Shown: positions 1-8,525, counted from the stretch's first letter. The stretch is 64,000 bases of DNA from Novosphingobium sp. 28-62-57 (GCA_002256985.1 NCGO01000002.1:248001-312000); one strand, 5' to 3'. Made by a program: numbers and translations. The notes: a model not told the origin generated them from the sequence alone.

Positions 1-220
1 TGGCATCGCCCAGCAGATCGGCGCGGCTGACCTTGATCTCCACGATCACCACCTGCCCCTTGGCATCAATGCCCATCAGGTCAGCCCGGCGGCCAGAGCG
101 CAAAGGCATTTCGGCAAGGCACCAGATATCGTTGCGCGCGAACAGACGGCATATCCCACGCGCCACGGCACGCGCCTCGCGCTCGACAGTGTCCTGAATC
201 AGGGGCAGCGATTCGATCAT
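1..220 (-). CDS. mmcB: MmcB-family DNA repair protein (N-terminal part, cut by window edge)
   Basis: The frame reads leftwards from an ATG at 218-220 and runs off the left edge, so only about 73 N-terminal residues are visible. The peptide begins MIESLPLIQDTVEREARAVA, contains CRLFARNDIWCLAEM, then RRADLMGID and VVIVEIKVSRADLLGD. The pattern of an aspartate followed by an E-x-K motif is typical of PD-(D/E)XK nuclease-like folds, and the whole segment resembles the MmcB (PF06319) family, which in Caulobacter is a LexA-linked gene needed for mitomycin C tolerance. That family role is background knowledge. Nothing can be said about the C-terminus. It is not obviously in an operon with the next leftward gene, which ends about 50 bp upstream of its start. 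Confidence 0.8.
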   Translation of the reverse strand, partial: MIESLPLIQDTVEREARAVARGICRLFARNDIWCLAEMPLRSGRRADLMGIDAKGQVVIVEIKVSRADLLGDA

Positions 221-272
221 GCCACCAGCGTAAGAACAAAAGCCGAACAGGTAAAGCGCTTAGCGAAGCGGT

Positions 273-851
273 TTACCACAGGCCCAGCGTCTGCACGAAC
301 AGCCACACGCCGGTGGCCACCAGCAGCGCTGCAGCGATCATGCGCACCACATCCAGCGGCACGCGCTTGATCAGGGCATTGCCGAAGACCACCGCGGGCA
401 CATTGGCCAGCATCATGCCCAGCGTGGTCCCGGCGGTGACCGCCAGCGCTGCGTTGAACCGCGCGCCCAGCGCAATCGTGGCGATCTGGGTCTTGTCGCC
501 CATTTCCACGATAAAGAACGCCACCAGCGTGGTGAGGAACGCGCCATGGCGCGAGGGCTTTGGCGCTTCATCCTCATCCAGCTTGTCGGGCACCAATGTC
601 CACAGGCCCATGGCCACGAAACCCACCGCCACCGCAAAGCGGAACCATTGGCCATCAAGGAACGCGGCTGCGGTTGCCCCCAGCAGTGCGGCGAGGAAAT
701 GGTTGGCCAGCGTTGCCACCAGAATGCCCAGCACAATCGGCAGCGGACGCTTGAACCGCGCGGCCAGCACAATGGCCAAGAGCTGCGTCTTGTCGCCGAT
801 CTCGGCCAGCGCGACGATGGCGGTAGAGGTGGTGAAAGCTTCGAGGATCAT
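273..851 (-). CDS. UPF0016/GDT1-family divalent cation exporter (probable Mn2+ efflux)
   Basis: A 192-residue polytopic membrane protein with two copies of the family signature, EIGDKTQ at about residues 17-23 and EMGDKTQ at about 116-122, separated by an acidic loop (DKLDEDEAPKPS). The two-repeat, roughly six-helix architecture is that of the UPF0016/GDT1/TMEM165 family, several members of which export Mn2+ or exchange Ca2+/Mn2+. The open frame extends upstream to 905, but the ATG at 849-851 (MILEAFTT) is preferred because the extension would run through a perfect 13-bp hairpin and only the shorter form begins at the membrane helix. A yybP-ykoY-type manganese riboswitch lies directly upstream, which strongly supports manganese as the substrate and predicts induction by high Mn2+. 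Confidence 0.88.
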   Translation of the reverse strand: MILEAFTTSTAIVALAEIGDKTQLLAIVLAARFKRPLPIVLGILVATLANHFLAALLGATAAAFLDGQWFRFAVAVGFVAMGLWTLVPDKLDEDEAPKPSRHGAFLTTLVAFFIVEMGDKTQIATIALGARFNAALAVTAGTTLGMMLANVPAVVFGNALIKRVPLDVVRMIAAALLVATGVWLFVQTLGLW

Positions 852-861
852 GGCAATTCCG

Positions 862-912
862 GGGCCGGGTGGAGCGATCAGGCCAACGACAGCGTGCCCC
901 TCCACCCGGCCC
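862..912 (-). promoter_or_regulatory. Perfect 13-bp hairpin between riboswitch and UPF0016 start (candidate expression platform)
   Basis: On the minus strand GGGCCGGGTGGAG (900-912) is repeated in exact inverted form at 862-874, about ten bases before the ATG of the UPF0016 gene. The 25-nt loop and the position next to the start codon suggest a structure that masks ribosome access, with the aptamer upstream choosing between alternative pairings. No T-run follows, so a Rho-independent terminator is unlikely. The assignment as expression platform is inference from position. Confidence 0.55.
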
Positions 913-925
913 GGGCAGAAAGCGC

Positions 926-1050
926 GCTGTCATTGGTCTCGCCCGGAAGACCACAAAGGTCCCGCCGCCTGCGCCATGGTCTCTCGACCAAGCATGTTGA
1001 CGCTGAGGGCCGCTCCGAAATCCGGAGGCGGTGGCTACTCCCCAAGTGAC
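926..1050 (-). ncRNA. yybP-ykoY manganese riboswitch
   Basis: Read on the minus strand, the leader holds the hallmark blocks of this class in the right order: GGGGAGTAGCC (about 1033-1043), then GTCAACATGC in the middle, then GGGCGAGACCAAT near the 3' end (about 930-945). These match the conserved L1/L3 Mn2+-binding loops of yybP-ykoY aptamers (RF00080). It is followed by a hairpin and a UPF0016 transporter, a gene family commonly found under this riboswitch. The exact boundaries are approximate. Confidence 0.88.
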
Positions 1051-1107
1051 GTTGCGGCGCGTTAGCCGTGTATGGCCAAAGGTGCAAGGGCGCGCTAGGC
1101 GGCATCC

Positions 1108-2439
1108 ATGCGCCCGCTTGCCGCCCTGTCCTTGCTGCAACTTGCCCTCTGGCCGACCGTGGCAGTGGCTGATGAGGCGACTGGTCCTTTCACGATTGCG
1201 GCATCGGCCCGGCTGCGGCTGGAATCGATCGACGGGCAGTTCCGCCCCGCGCCGACGCCCGAAAACGACACGATGGTATCGCTGCGCACCGAAATTGCAG
1301 CGAGCTATGATGCCGGAGCCGTGCGGTTCAATGCCGAGCTGTGGGACGCGCGCGCATGGGGGCAGGATGCACGGTCATCGGCCAATACCCGGGAGATCAA
1401 CGCTTTCGAACTGGTGCAGGCCAATGTGCAGGTGCCGCTCGCAGGGAAAAGCATTCTGACGCTGGGCCGTTACACGCTCGATCTGGGCAACCGGCGCATG
1501 GTGGCCCGCCAGCGCTTCAGCAACACCACCAATGCCTTTACCGGCGCACATCTGGCGCTTGAAGGCGAAGCCGGGCGCAAGCTGGACCTGCTTTTTGCGC
1601 TGCCACACCAGCGCCTGCCTGATGATACCGGCGGTATCCTTGCCGACCGGGTGCAATGGGACCGCGAGAATTTTGACGTCGTGTTCTTCGGCGCGCACGG
1701 GACACTCCCCGGCATCGCGCATGGCACGTTGCAGCCTTATGCCTTTGCCCTGATCGAGCGTGACGGCGCGCGGCTGGCCACCACCAACCGCCGCATCGGC
1801 ACGCTTGGCGCGCGGCACTATGCCAAGGCGGCGGCTGGCAAGTGGGACCACGATCTGGAAGGCGCAGTGCAATTCGGCAAAGCACGGCGCACGTCAGCCC
1901 CGACAGACAGCGCCGATCTCGATGTCTTTGCATGGTTCATACACGCCGAAGTGGGCTACACGCTGACCGGAGGCTGGACACCGCGCATTGCGGTGCTGTT
2001 CGATGCAGCCAGCGGTGATGGCGGCAAACCCGATAGATTCACGCGCTTCGACACACTCTATTCCGCGCGACGTTTCGAATTCGGGCCGAACGGCCTCTAT
2101 GGGCCATTCCGGCGCAGCAACATCGTCTCGCCCTCGGCCCGGCTGGAAGTGACGCCCTCAAAGCATACCGACGCCTTCATTGCATGGCGCAGTGCCTGGG
2201 CCGAAAACAGCCGCGATCAGTTCGCCTCAACTGGTGTGCCTGATGCGAGCGGAGTTTCAGGCAGCCTCAGCGCGCATCAGATCGAAGGGCGTATCAGGCA
2301 CTGGATCATGCCCGGCCTGCTGCAAGTGGATGCGGGCGCAGCGCTGCTGCTGAAGCGCAGATTGCTGCGCGATGCGCCCAATGCGCCTGCCAGCGGCAAT
2401 ACCCGCTATGGCTATATCGACCTGACACTGGCCCTTTGA
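1108..2439 (+). CDS. Alginate-export-family outer membrane porin
   Basis: A 443-residue protein with an N-terminal signal peptide (LAALSLLQLALWPTVAVADE, cut after about residue 21) and a beta-barrel-like body rich in alternating polar and hydrophobic stretches. Motifs typical of the alginate_exp (PF13372) family are visible: RLRLESIDGQF near the N-terminus, NAFELVQANVQV, LTLGRYTLDLGNRRMVARQRFSN at about 115-140, and a C-terminal strand ending YGYIDLTLAL. Proteins of this family form outer-membrane channels for anionic polysaccharides or small hydrophobic molecules. The substrate here cannot be told. It is divergent from the manganese transporter and its last 28 bp overlap the convergent DUF1289 gene. 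Confidence 0.78.
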   Translation: MRPLAALSLLQLALWPTVAVADEATGPFTIAASARLRLESIDGQFRPAPTPENDTMVSLRTEIAASYDAGAVRFNAELWDARAWGQDARSSANTREINAFELVQANVQVPLAGKSILTLGRYTLDLGNRRMVARQRFSNTTNAFTGAHLALEGEAGRKLDLLFALPHQRLPDDTGGILADRVQWDRENFDVVFFGAHGTLPGIAHGTLQPYAFALIERDGARLATTNRRIGTLGARHYAKAAAGKWDHDLEGAVQFGKARRTSAPTDSADLDVFAWFIHAEVGYTLTGGWTPRIAVLFDAASGDGGKPDRFTRFDTLYSARRFEFGPNGLYGPFRRSNIVSPSARLEVTPSKHTDAFIAWRSAWAENSRDQFASTGVPDASGVSGSLSAHQIEGRIRHWIMPGLLQVDAGAALLLKRRLLRDAPNAPASGNTRYGYIDLTLAL

Positions 2440-2600
2440 CGGGCGGCAACAGCTGCAAGAATCGCGTGTTTGCGGGCGGGGCCGGCAATGCCCCATTCGG
2501 CGATCTCATCCAATGTACGGTGGCAGCCCAGGCAAAGCTTGCTGGCTGAATCAATGGCGCAAACCTTGGCGCAAGGGCTGGGCGGATCAGACAGAATCAT
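2412..2600 (-). CDS. DUF1289-domain small cysteine protein
   Basis: A 62-residue protein with the DUF1289 (PF06945) pattern: an N-terminal SPCAKVCAID, then CLGCHRTLDEIAEWG, giving four cysteines in two pairs, likely for zinc or an iron-sulfur site. The ATG (2598-2600) overlaps the stop of the upstream M20 peptidase gene by 4 nt (ATGA), so the two are translationally coupled. Its 3' end overlaps the convergent porin gene by 28 bp. The biochemical function of the family is unknown. Confidence 0.8.
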   Translation of the reverse strand: MILSDPPSPCAKVCAIDSASKLCLGCHRTLDEIAEWGIAGPARKHAILAAVAARQRASVRSI

Positions 2601-3907
2601 TTGCCGGACTTTTCCGCCGCAAGCCGCGTCATCAGCAGCGCCGCGCGCTTGGCCTGCGTCCAGAGGCTGGGCACGTCAACCGTCTCGCCCGGCGCGTGAT
2701 CGCCGGTGGAATGCGGGCCCAGCCCGACAAGCCCATCGAGGTATTCGGCAACAAAGCTGATATCGCCCGCTCCACGCTTCATCGGATCGAGGGGCTGCAT
2801 TTCAGGCAGGCCCAGTGCGGCATTCACCTGATTGAGCTTGGCCAGCAGCGCCTTGTTGCCGGCCGTCGGAGCCATCGGCGGGTAGCCCTCGCTGAAAGTG
2901 ATGCTGGCAGAGGTTACGCCGGGAAACTTGCGCGCGACGATGGCTTCCATCTTGCGCATGGCCGCGCGGTTCTGTTCAGGACTGAGCGTGCGCAGATCAC
3001 CACGCGCGACGACCTTTCCGGCGATGACGTTGGTTTTGCCCTGTGCCGAAACATGCGCATTGTCCGTTGCCACTTCGGCTTCCGCTCCGCCTGCGATCAG
3101 GCCGACATTGAGCGTCAGGTAGGGTTCGGGAAGCTCTTCGCGAAAAGCGTTGACCATTTTTGCCGCTGCATAGATCGCGCCATCACCCGCCTTTGCGCTC
3201 CACACCCCGCTTGAATGGCCGGATTCCGCCGTGAGTGTAAGCGTCCAGCTTTGCGAAGAGCGGCGGGCGATGGAGCCCATGTCCTTGCCGTCCTCGCGGC
3301 TGAGACCTTCGAAATCGAGCGCGACGTCAGCCACCTTTGCCGCGGCGACCAGATCGGCGCGGGCGACTTCGGTGGGGGAGCCAGCCTCTTCCTCGTCCCC
3401 TGTCAGGAACACTTCGATGTTGGCGTTCTTCAGCGTGCCTGCCGCCTGCATCGCGCGGACGGCGGCAAGGATCACCGCGATGCCGCCCTTGTCGTCACCC
3501 ACACCCGGACCGGTGGCTTTATCGCCCTTGAGCACATACGTCTGAAACGGCGAATCCGGCTCGAACACCGTATCAAGGTGCCCGATCAGCAGCAGCTTCT
3601 TGCCGCCCTTGCGGCCCTTGTGCGTCAGCACCAGATGACCAGCGCGGCCGACCTTCTCCATCGGGATCCAGCGCGAGGTGAAGCCAAGTGCGGTAAACTC
3701 GGGCACCACCAGATCGCGCACTTTGCGCACGCCTTCCAGATTGCGGCTGCCCGAGTTCTGGTTGACCATCGTTTCAAGGAATTTCAGCGTGCGGACCTGT
3801 TCGGCATCGACGGTGGCTACGATCTTTGCCTCAGGGCCAGCAGGTGCTGCCAGAGCGGAAGCCCCTGACACCGCAAAACCCATGATAACGCTAGCGACCA
3901 GACGCAT
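2597..3907 (-). CDS. Secreted M20-family metallopeptidase (glutamate carboxypeptidase-like)
   Basis: A 436-residue zinc-dependent exopeptidase of the M20 family. It starts with a signal peptide (MRLVASVIMGFAVSGASALA) and shows the family metal ligands: GHLDTVFE (about 110), GDDKGG (about 138), GDEEEAGS with the catalytic Glu-Glu pair (about 170), and a late GAGDISFVAEY block followed by HSTGDHAPGE. The domain with these motifs is interrupted, as usual, by a dimerisation/lid segment. It resembles carboxypeptidase G2-type enzymes that release C-terminal glutamate or related residues in the periplasm; the true substrate is not known. It heads a two-gene operon with the DUF1289 gene. Confidence 0.85.
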   Translation of the reverse strand: MRLVASVIMGFAVSGASALAAPAGPEAKIVATVDAEQVRTLKFLETMVNQNSGSRNLEGVRKVRDLVVPEFTALGFTSRWIPMEKVGRAGHLVLTHKGRKGGKKLLLIGHLDTVFEPDSPFQTYVLKGDKATGPGVGDDKGGIAVILAAVRAMQAAGTLKNANIEVFLTGDEEEAGSPTEVARADLVAAAKVADVALDFEGLSREDGKDMGSIARRSSQSWTLTLTAESGHSSGVWSAKAGDGAIYAAAKMVNAFREELPEPYLTLNVGLIAGGAEAEVATDNAHVSAQGKTNVIAGKVVARGDLRTLSPEQNRAAMRKMEAIVARKFPGVTSASITFSEGYPPMAPTAGNKALLAKLNQVNAALGLPEMQPLDPMKRGAGDISFVAEYLDGLVGLGPHSTGDHAPGETVDVPSLWTQAKRAALLMTRLAAEKSGK

Positions 3908-4237
3908 GCCTTGCTCCTTTGCCGGGTACGTTGGCGGTCAGCGAAGGCCCGCGCAACCTCCTTTTATCGCGAATTTCCTTGCTTTATGCCAACTTCACAC
4001 CTAAGTGCACGCCAGCAAGACCGGCGGCGGATCATTTCGCTGCAATCCGGGTGCTGGCGTGAGAATCTGCCTGAAGGCATTGGTTCCGCCCCGGACGAAC
4101 GGTTTTTGCCCCGCCCGCTTCCCCTTTCACGCACGGGTCGCATGATCGACCCCGCATGCGCCTGTCCGGCGTTTGCGTAACGCGAACTCCATTTGCTCGT
4201 CGGCTTTTCAGCCGATGGCATCCACGAAAGCATATCC
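3908..4237 (+). other. Intergenic region between divergent M20 peptidase and rhlE
   Basis: About 330 bp separate the two divergent starts. It should carry both promoters. I see no clear reading frame with a family match, no strong hairpin with a T-run and no convincing sigma-70 hexamer pair. The frames that cross it are unlike any recognised protein. Confidence 0.5.
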
Positions 4238-5800
4238 ATGTCATTTTTTGCTGAACTCGGCCTTGCCGAACCCATTCTCCGCGCGCTTGCCACCAAGGGC
4301 TATAGCGATCCCACCCCGATCCAGCGTCAGGCGATCCCTGCCCTGCTCGAAGGGCGCGATCTGCTCGGCATTGCGCAGACCGGCACCGGCAAGACCGCCG
4401 CGTTCGCGCTGCCTTCGCTGCACCGCCTTGCCGCCAATCCGATCGATCGCAAGCCCGCCTCGTGCCGCATGCTGATCCTTTCGCCCACGCGCGAACTGGC
4501 AGCGCAGATTGCCGACAATATCGAAGGCTATGCCAAGTACCTGAACATCTCTGTCGCTTGCGTGTTCGGCGGTGTGCCGGTGGGCAAGCAGGCCCGCCGT
4601 CTGGTGCCCGGCGTCGATATCCTCGTCGCCACGCCTGGCCGCCTGCTCGATCTGATCGATCAGCGCGCGCTGACGCTCAGCCGCACCGAAATCTTCGTGC
4701 TCGATGAAGCCGACCAGATGATGGATCTGGGCTTCATCCATGCGCTGAAGCGTGTGGCCAACCTCCTGCCCAAAACACGGCAGAGCCTGTTCTTCTCGGC
4801 CACGATGCCCAAGGCGATCGAGGATCTGGGCAAGCAGTTCATCGTCAACCCGGTGCGCGTCGAAGTCGCCCCGAACTCGACCACGGCTGAGCGCGTTGAA
4901 CAGTACGTTACCTTCATCAATCAGGCGGAAAAGCAGGCATTGTTGACGCTGCGCATCCGCACGCTGCTGGCTTCGAAGGAAATGGACCGCGCGCTGGTGT
5001 TCACCCGCACCAAGCACGGTGCCGACCGCGTGGTGCGCCACCTGTCCACCGCCGGGATCGACGCCCGCGCCATCCACGGCAACAAGAGCCAGGCCCAGCG
5101 CACCGCCGCACTGGAAGCATTCCGTCAGGGTTCGTGCCCGGTGCTGGTCGCAACCGATATCGCCGCGCGCGGGATCGACGTTTCGGGCGTTTCGCACGTG
5201 TTCAACTTCGAACTGCCCAACGTGCCCGAACAATATGTCCACCGCATTGGCCGCACGGCGCGCGCTGGTGCCGATGGCATTGCGATGAGCTTCTGTGCGC
5301 CCGATGAAAAGCCCTACCTCAAGGACATCGAGAAGCTGACGCGCCTCAAGATCGACACGATGGGACTGCCGGACAACTTCCTGTCCGAAGCGGCCAAGCT
5401 GCCCGCCCCCAGCCGCAAGCCGGCTGAGGAAGAGCGCGATGCCCGCCACGATGCCCGCGCCCAGCGCGGCAATGGTGGCCGTGGCGGAAGTGGCCAGAAC
5501 CGTGGTGACCAACCGCGCGGCAATCAGCATTCGGGCCAAGGCTCTGGCCAGAAGTTCGGTGGCAAGGCGCAGGGCCGTGATGGTCGCCCGCGCGATGTCA
5601 GCCCGCGTCAGGAGCGCCGCGATGGTGGCGTGAATGATCGTGGTCCGGTCCGCAATCCGGTGCTCGATGCCACCGTCAATGGCGGTGAGCGCGATGCCGC
5701 CCAGCCCCGCAACTTTCGCCCCAGAGGCAATGGTGGCGGCAATGGCGGCGGCGCAGCTGGCGTTGGCGCGCACCGCAACAAGGTGCGCCGCGCAAGCTGA
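4238..5800 (+). CDS. rhlE: DEAD-box RNA helicase RhlE
   Basis: A 520-residue ATP-dependent RNA helicase. All DEAD-box motifs are visible in order: the Q-motif YSDPTPIQ (22-29), AQTGTGKT (46-53), PTRELA, TPGRLLD, DEAD (about 155), SAT, VFTRTKHGADRVV, ATDIAARGIDV and HRIGRTARAG. The last ~130 residues are a low-complexity Arg/Gly/Asn/Gln tail (repeated RGGSGQNRGDQPRGNQ type), as in RhlE proteins that bind rRNA or mRNA decay factors non-specifically. The start at 4238 (MSFFAELGL) is the usual RhlE N-terminus; an in-frame codon at 4193 gives an unmatched extension. The gene stands alone, and a palindromic repeat follows it. Confidence 0.93.
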   Translation: MSFFAELGLAEPILRALATKGYSDPTPIQRQAIPALLEGRDLLGIAQTGTGKTAAFALPSLHRLAANPIDRKPASCRMLILSPTRELAAQIADNIEGYAKYLNISVACVFGGVPVGKQARRLVPGVDILVATPGRLLDLIDQRALTLSRTEIFVLDEADQMMDLGFIHALKRVANLLPKTRQSLFFSATMPKAIEDLGKQFIVNPVRVEVAPNSTTAERVEQYVTFINQAEKQALLTLRIRTLLASKEMDRALVFTRTKHGADRVVRHLSTAGIDARAIHGNKSQAQRTAALEAFRQGSCPVLVATDIAARGIDVSGVSHVFNFELPNVPEQYVHRIGRTARAGADGIAMSFCAPDEKPYLKDIEKLTRLKIDTMGLPDNFLSEAAKLPAPSRKPAEEERDARHDARAQRGNGGRGGSGQNRGDQPRGNQHSGQGSGQKFGGKAQGRDGRPRDVSPRQERRDGGVNDRGPVRNPVLDATVNGGERDAAQPRNFRPRGNGGGNGGGAAGVGAHRNKVRRAS

Positions 5801-5824
5801 TCTGGCCTATTGATTTTGGCTTCA

Positions 5825-5895
5825 CTGGATTCCCGCCTTCGCGGGAATGACGCAAGCATTGAAAATTCGTCATTCCCGCGCAGGCGGGAATCCAG
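5825..5895. repeat. Paired palindromic repeat, family C (CCCGCCTTCGCGGG type)
   Basis: Two short hairpins, each containing TTCCCGC and GCGGGAA separated by a few bases, lie in inverted orientation (5825-5852 and 5868-5895). This arrangement is a REP/BIME-like element. It sits just downstream of rhlE, where it may protect the 3' end or end transcription. The same core (CCCGCGAAGGCGGGG) is present inside sufS near 44.0 kb. Confidence 0.85.
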
Positions 5896-5958
5896 CAACC
5901 AACACCATCCGGCCCTGCCCTGGACCGGGATGACATTACATTGATCCAACACATGTCC

Positions 5959-6007
5959 CGTTCGTGTCGAGCGAAGTCGAGACACCGCGCAAAGTGTCTC
6001 GACTTCG
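5959..6007. repeat. Partial copy of palindromic repeat family A
   Basis: The left arm (begins CGTTCGTGTCGAGCGAAGTC) is complete, but only 14 nt of the right arm (GTGTCTCGACTTCG, 5994-6007) remain. Full copies of this family are at 16218-16285, 38610-38682 and 42237-42304. The truncation suggests an old, decaying element. Confidence 0.8.
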
Positions 6008-6059
6008 GGCGTTGCCCGAAGTTACAGACATGCAACAGCCCTGCCCTAAGGCAGGGCTG
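6005..6059 (+). promoter_or_regulatory. Two tandem hairpins upstream of the sterol desaturase-like gene
   Basis: TTCGGGC-GTT-GCCCGAA (6005-6021) and CAGCCCTGCC-CTAA-GGCAGGGCTG (6036-6059) are perfect stems of 7 and 10 bp, ending 35 nt before the ATG at 6095. There is no T-run after the second one, so a simple terminator is not well supported; a leader structure is possible. Confidence 0.4.
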
Positions 6060-6094
6060 TCCCCCGCTGCCAAACCTTGGCATAGCGGCGCACG

Positions 6095-6805
6095 ATGACC
6101 AGCGTCTATGCCTCTGCCTTTGCCATGACCGTGATCGTGGCCGTGCGCTATCTGCTCACCAGCGGCCTGTTCGCATGGGCCACGCACAAAGTGCGGCCCG
6201 GCCATTACGCTGGTCTGGGCAAGCAGATCCGGTCCGAAATCACGTGGAGCCTTGCCACCGCCGCCATCTATGGCGTGCCCGCAGGTGTGGTCGCGTGGGG
6301 CTGGCAACAGCGGGGCTGGACGCAGATCTACACCGATCCTGCCGCCTATCCGCTGTGGTGGATGCCGGTGTCCTTGCTGGCTTACCTATTCATCCACGAT
6401 ACCTGGTTTTACTGGACTCACCGCTGGATGCACCGCCCGGCGGTGTTCAAGAGCATCCACGCAATCCACCACGCCAGCCGCCCACCCACCGCGTGGGCCG
6501 CGATGAATTTTCATCCCGTTGAGGCCGCCATCGTCTCGCTGCTGATCCCGGCGCTGGTCTTTGTGATCCCGATCCATGCCGGAATGCTCGGCCTTGTGCT
6601 GCTGGTGATGACCGTGATGGGCGTGACCAACCACATGGGCTGGGAGATGTTTCCCCGCTGGCTCGTTCATGCCCGCGCAGGGAACTGGGTGATAACAGCC
6701 AGCCATCATAGCCGTCATCACGAACTTTACCGCTGCAACTACGGTCTCTATTTCCGTTTCTGGGACCGGCTTTGCGGCACCGACAAGGGACTTTCTGCCC
6801 CATGA
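6095..6805 (+). CDS. Sterol desaturase / fatty acid hydroxylase family membrane enzyme
   Basis: A 236-residue integral membrane di-iron enzyme. The histidine clusters of the superfamily are clear: HDTWFYWTHRWMH (about 105-117), HAIHHASR (about 126-133) and HHSRHH near residue 207, with three or four hydrophobic helices before and between them. Such enzymes hydroxylate or desaturate lipid, sterol or carotenoid substrates using O2. The substrate here is unknown. It heads a compact set: its stop overlaps the start of the DUF2141 gene by 4 nt, and the DUF2141 stop overlaps the MFS start by 1 nt, so the three products are probably made together. Confidence 0.85.
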   Translation: MTSVYASAFAMTVIVAVRYLLTSGLFAWATHKVRPGHYAGLGKQIRSEITWSLATAAIYGVPAGVVAWGWQQRGWTQIYTDPAAYPLWWMPVSLLAYLFIHDTWFYWTHRWMHRPAVFKSIHAIHHASRPPTAWAAMNFHPVEAAIVSLLIPALVFVIPIHAGMLGLVLLVMTVMGVTNHMGWEMFPRWLVHARAGNWVITASHHSRHHELYRCNYGLYFRFWDRLCGTDKGLSAP

Positions 6806-7239
6806 AGCGCACCCATTTTCTCCTGCCCCTGCTGGCAGCGCCCCTGCTGGGCGCAAACGCGCCTGCCCCCACCTCGATCACGATCGACATTGTCGGCCTG
6901 CGCAATGCCAAGGGCCTTGTCCACTTGTGCATGAGCGGCAGCGCCAAGCTGTTTCCCGAAGGATGCGACAAGGACCCGAACAAGCGCATCGCCACCGCCA
7001 AGGCCAGCGAAGCAGGCACGCTGGTGATCCGCGATGTGATGCCGGGCCGTTATGCCATCGTCCTGCTGCACGATGAAAATTCGAACAAGAAGATGGACAA
7101 GACGCTGTTCCTGCCCAAGGAAGGCTTTGGTTTTTCGCGCGATGCGCCGGTCAAGATGTCCGCTCCAAAGTTTGAAGCGGCCGCCTTTGAAGTGACCGGG
7201 GCCCCGGTGCGCATAAAAATGAAAGTCCGCTACCTGTAG
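6802..7239 (+). CDS. DUF2141-domain secreted protein
   Basis: A 145-residue protein with a signal peptide (MKRTHFLLPLLAAPLLGANA) followed by a DUF2141 (PF09912) domain: ITIDIVGLRNAKGLVHLCM, then MPGRYAIVLLHDENSNKKMD and LPKEGFGFSRDAP. The family has a small beta-sandwich look and a conserved HDEN.N..LD-type motif, present here as HDENSNKKMD. Its function is not established. The ATG at 6802 lies inside the stop of the preceding hydroxylase (ATGA), so translation is coupled; a frame extension to 6772 is not needed. Confidence 0.85.
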   Translation: MKRTHFLLPLLAAPLLGANAPAPTSITIDIVGLRNAKGLVHLCMSGSAKLFPEGCDKDPNKRIATAKASEAGTLVIRDVMPGRYAIVLLHDENSNKKMDKTLFLPKEGFGFSRDAPVKMSAPKFEAAAFEVTGAPVRIKMKVRYL

Positions 7240-8507
7240 TGCAAACAACGCCGGTTCAGACTGCCCAGGGCCAAACTGGTCAGGCAAGCGCGCTCGCCCC
7301 GTTCCGCTACCCCGCCTTCCGCGCCATCTGGACGGCGAACCTGTTTTCCAACATCGGCGCGATGATCCAGTCGGTCGGCGCAGCTTGGCTGATGACCGAG
7401 TTGACCGACAGCCACGTGCTGGTGGCACTGGTGCAAGCCTCGGCCACGATCCCGATTCTGCTGCTGGGCCTGTTTGCAGGCGCCATTGCCGACAATTTTG
7501 ATCGGCGCCGGGTGATGCTGGCTGCGCAAACCGGGATGCTGGTCGTCTCCGCAATCCTTGCCACACTGTCGTATACCGGCAACGTCGGCCCGTGGTCGCT
7601 GCTGGCGCTCACGCTGATGGTGGGCATGGGCACCGCGCTCAATGGCCCGGCATGGCAAGCCTCGGTGCGGCTGCAAGTGGGGCGCGCCGATCTGCCGCAA
7701 GCGATCTCGCTCAACGCCATATCCTTCAACCTGGCGCGCAGCGTCGGCCCCGCGCTTGGCGGCATTCTCATATCGCTGTGGTCCACCAGTCTGGCGTTCG
7801 CGCTGAACGCGGTCAGCTACATCGGCATGATCGTGGTGCTGATGCTGTGGCGACCGGTGGCCACACCGCCCCGGCGCGAGCCAATGCTGGCGGCCATTGT
7901 GCGCGGATTGCGGTTCTGTGCGGCATCGCCGCCGATCCTCAAAGTGCTGGCGCGCGGGTTGCTGATCGGCTTTGGCGCAGCGGGCCTGCAGGCGCTGATG
8001 CCCAGCATTGCGCGCGATATGCTGCGCGGCACCGAACTGGACTATGGCCTGATGCTGGGCGGCTTTGGCGTCGGCTCAATCCTGACAGCATTTCGGATTT
8101 CGCGGGTGCGGCAGCGCTTTGGCAGCGAAGCGGTGGTAACTGCGGCCACCGTGATTTTTGCCGCTGCCTTGGTGCTGATGGCTTCGGCCACCAGCATCCC
8201 GATGGCTGTGGCCGCCACCTTCCTTGGCGGCATGGGCTGGGCCAGCACGATGACCAGCCTGAACGTGGCCATGCAATTGCGCAGCCCCGAAGATATTCTG
8301 GGCCGGTGCCTTTCGATCTATCAGGCCATCACGTTTGGCGGCATGGCGCTCGGCGCATGGGTCTGGGGTGCGCTGGCCGATGCGACCAGCCTTGAAACGG
8401 CATTGCACGGCGCGGCGATCTGGCTCATCGCCTCGCTCGCCATGCACTTCATCGCCCCCATGCCCACGCGCGAGGAAGGCCGGATTGATAGTGTTCCGGC
8501 CCGATAA
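7239..8507 (+). CDS. Major facilitator superfamily transporter (EntS/MFS_3 type)
   Basis: A 422-residue, roughly 12-helix transporter. It opens with a short cytoplasmic tail and FRYPAFRAIWTANLFSNIGAMIQSVGAAWLM, followed by the MFS loop motif DNFDRRRVML (about 87-96), which is characteristic of the PF05977 group that includes the enterobactin exporter EntS. The GTG start overlaps the DUF2141 stop codon (TAGTG). Export of a small metabolite is likely, but nothing in the sequence fixes the substrate. Confidence 0.85.
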   Translation: MQTTPVQTAQGQTGQASALAPFRYPAFRAIWTANLFSNIGAMIQSVGAAWLMTELTDSHVLVALVQASATIPILLLGLFAGAIADNFDRRRVMLAAQTGMLVVSAILATLSYTGNVGPWSLLALTLMVGMGTALNGPAWQASVRLQVGRADLPQAISLNAISFNLARSVGPALGGILISLWSTSLAFALNAVSYIGMIVVLMLWRPVATPPRREPMLAAIVRGLRFCAASPPILKVLARGLLIGFGAAGLQALMPSIARDMLRGTELDYGLMLGGFGVGSILTAFRISRVRQRFGSEAVVTAATVIFAAALVLMASATSIPMAVAATFLGGMGWASTMTSLNVAMQLRSPEDILGRCLSIYQAITFGGMALGAWVWGALADATSLETALHGAAIWLIASLAMHFIAPMPTREEGRIDSVPAR

Positions 8508-8525
8508 CTTCTCGGAGACAAGACC

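Noticed and set aside
862-912. Rho-independent terminator
   Set aside because: There is no T-run after the hairpin and it sits next to the start codon, which fits translational control better.
4241-5773. A 510-codon open frame on the minus strand opposite rhlE
   Set aside because: It lies wholly antisense to a textbook DEAD-box helicase; the open frame comes from the GC-rich codon bias and its product has no family motif.
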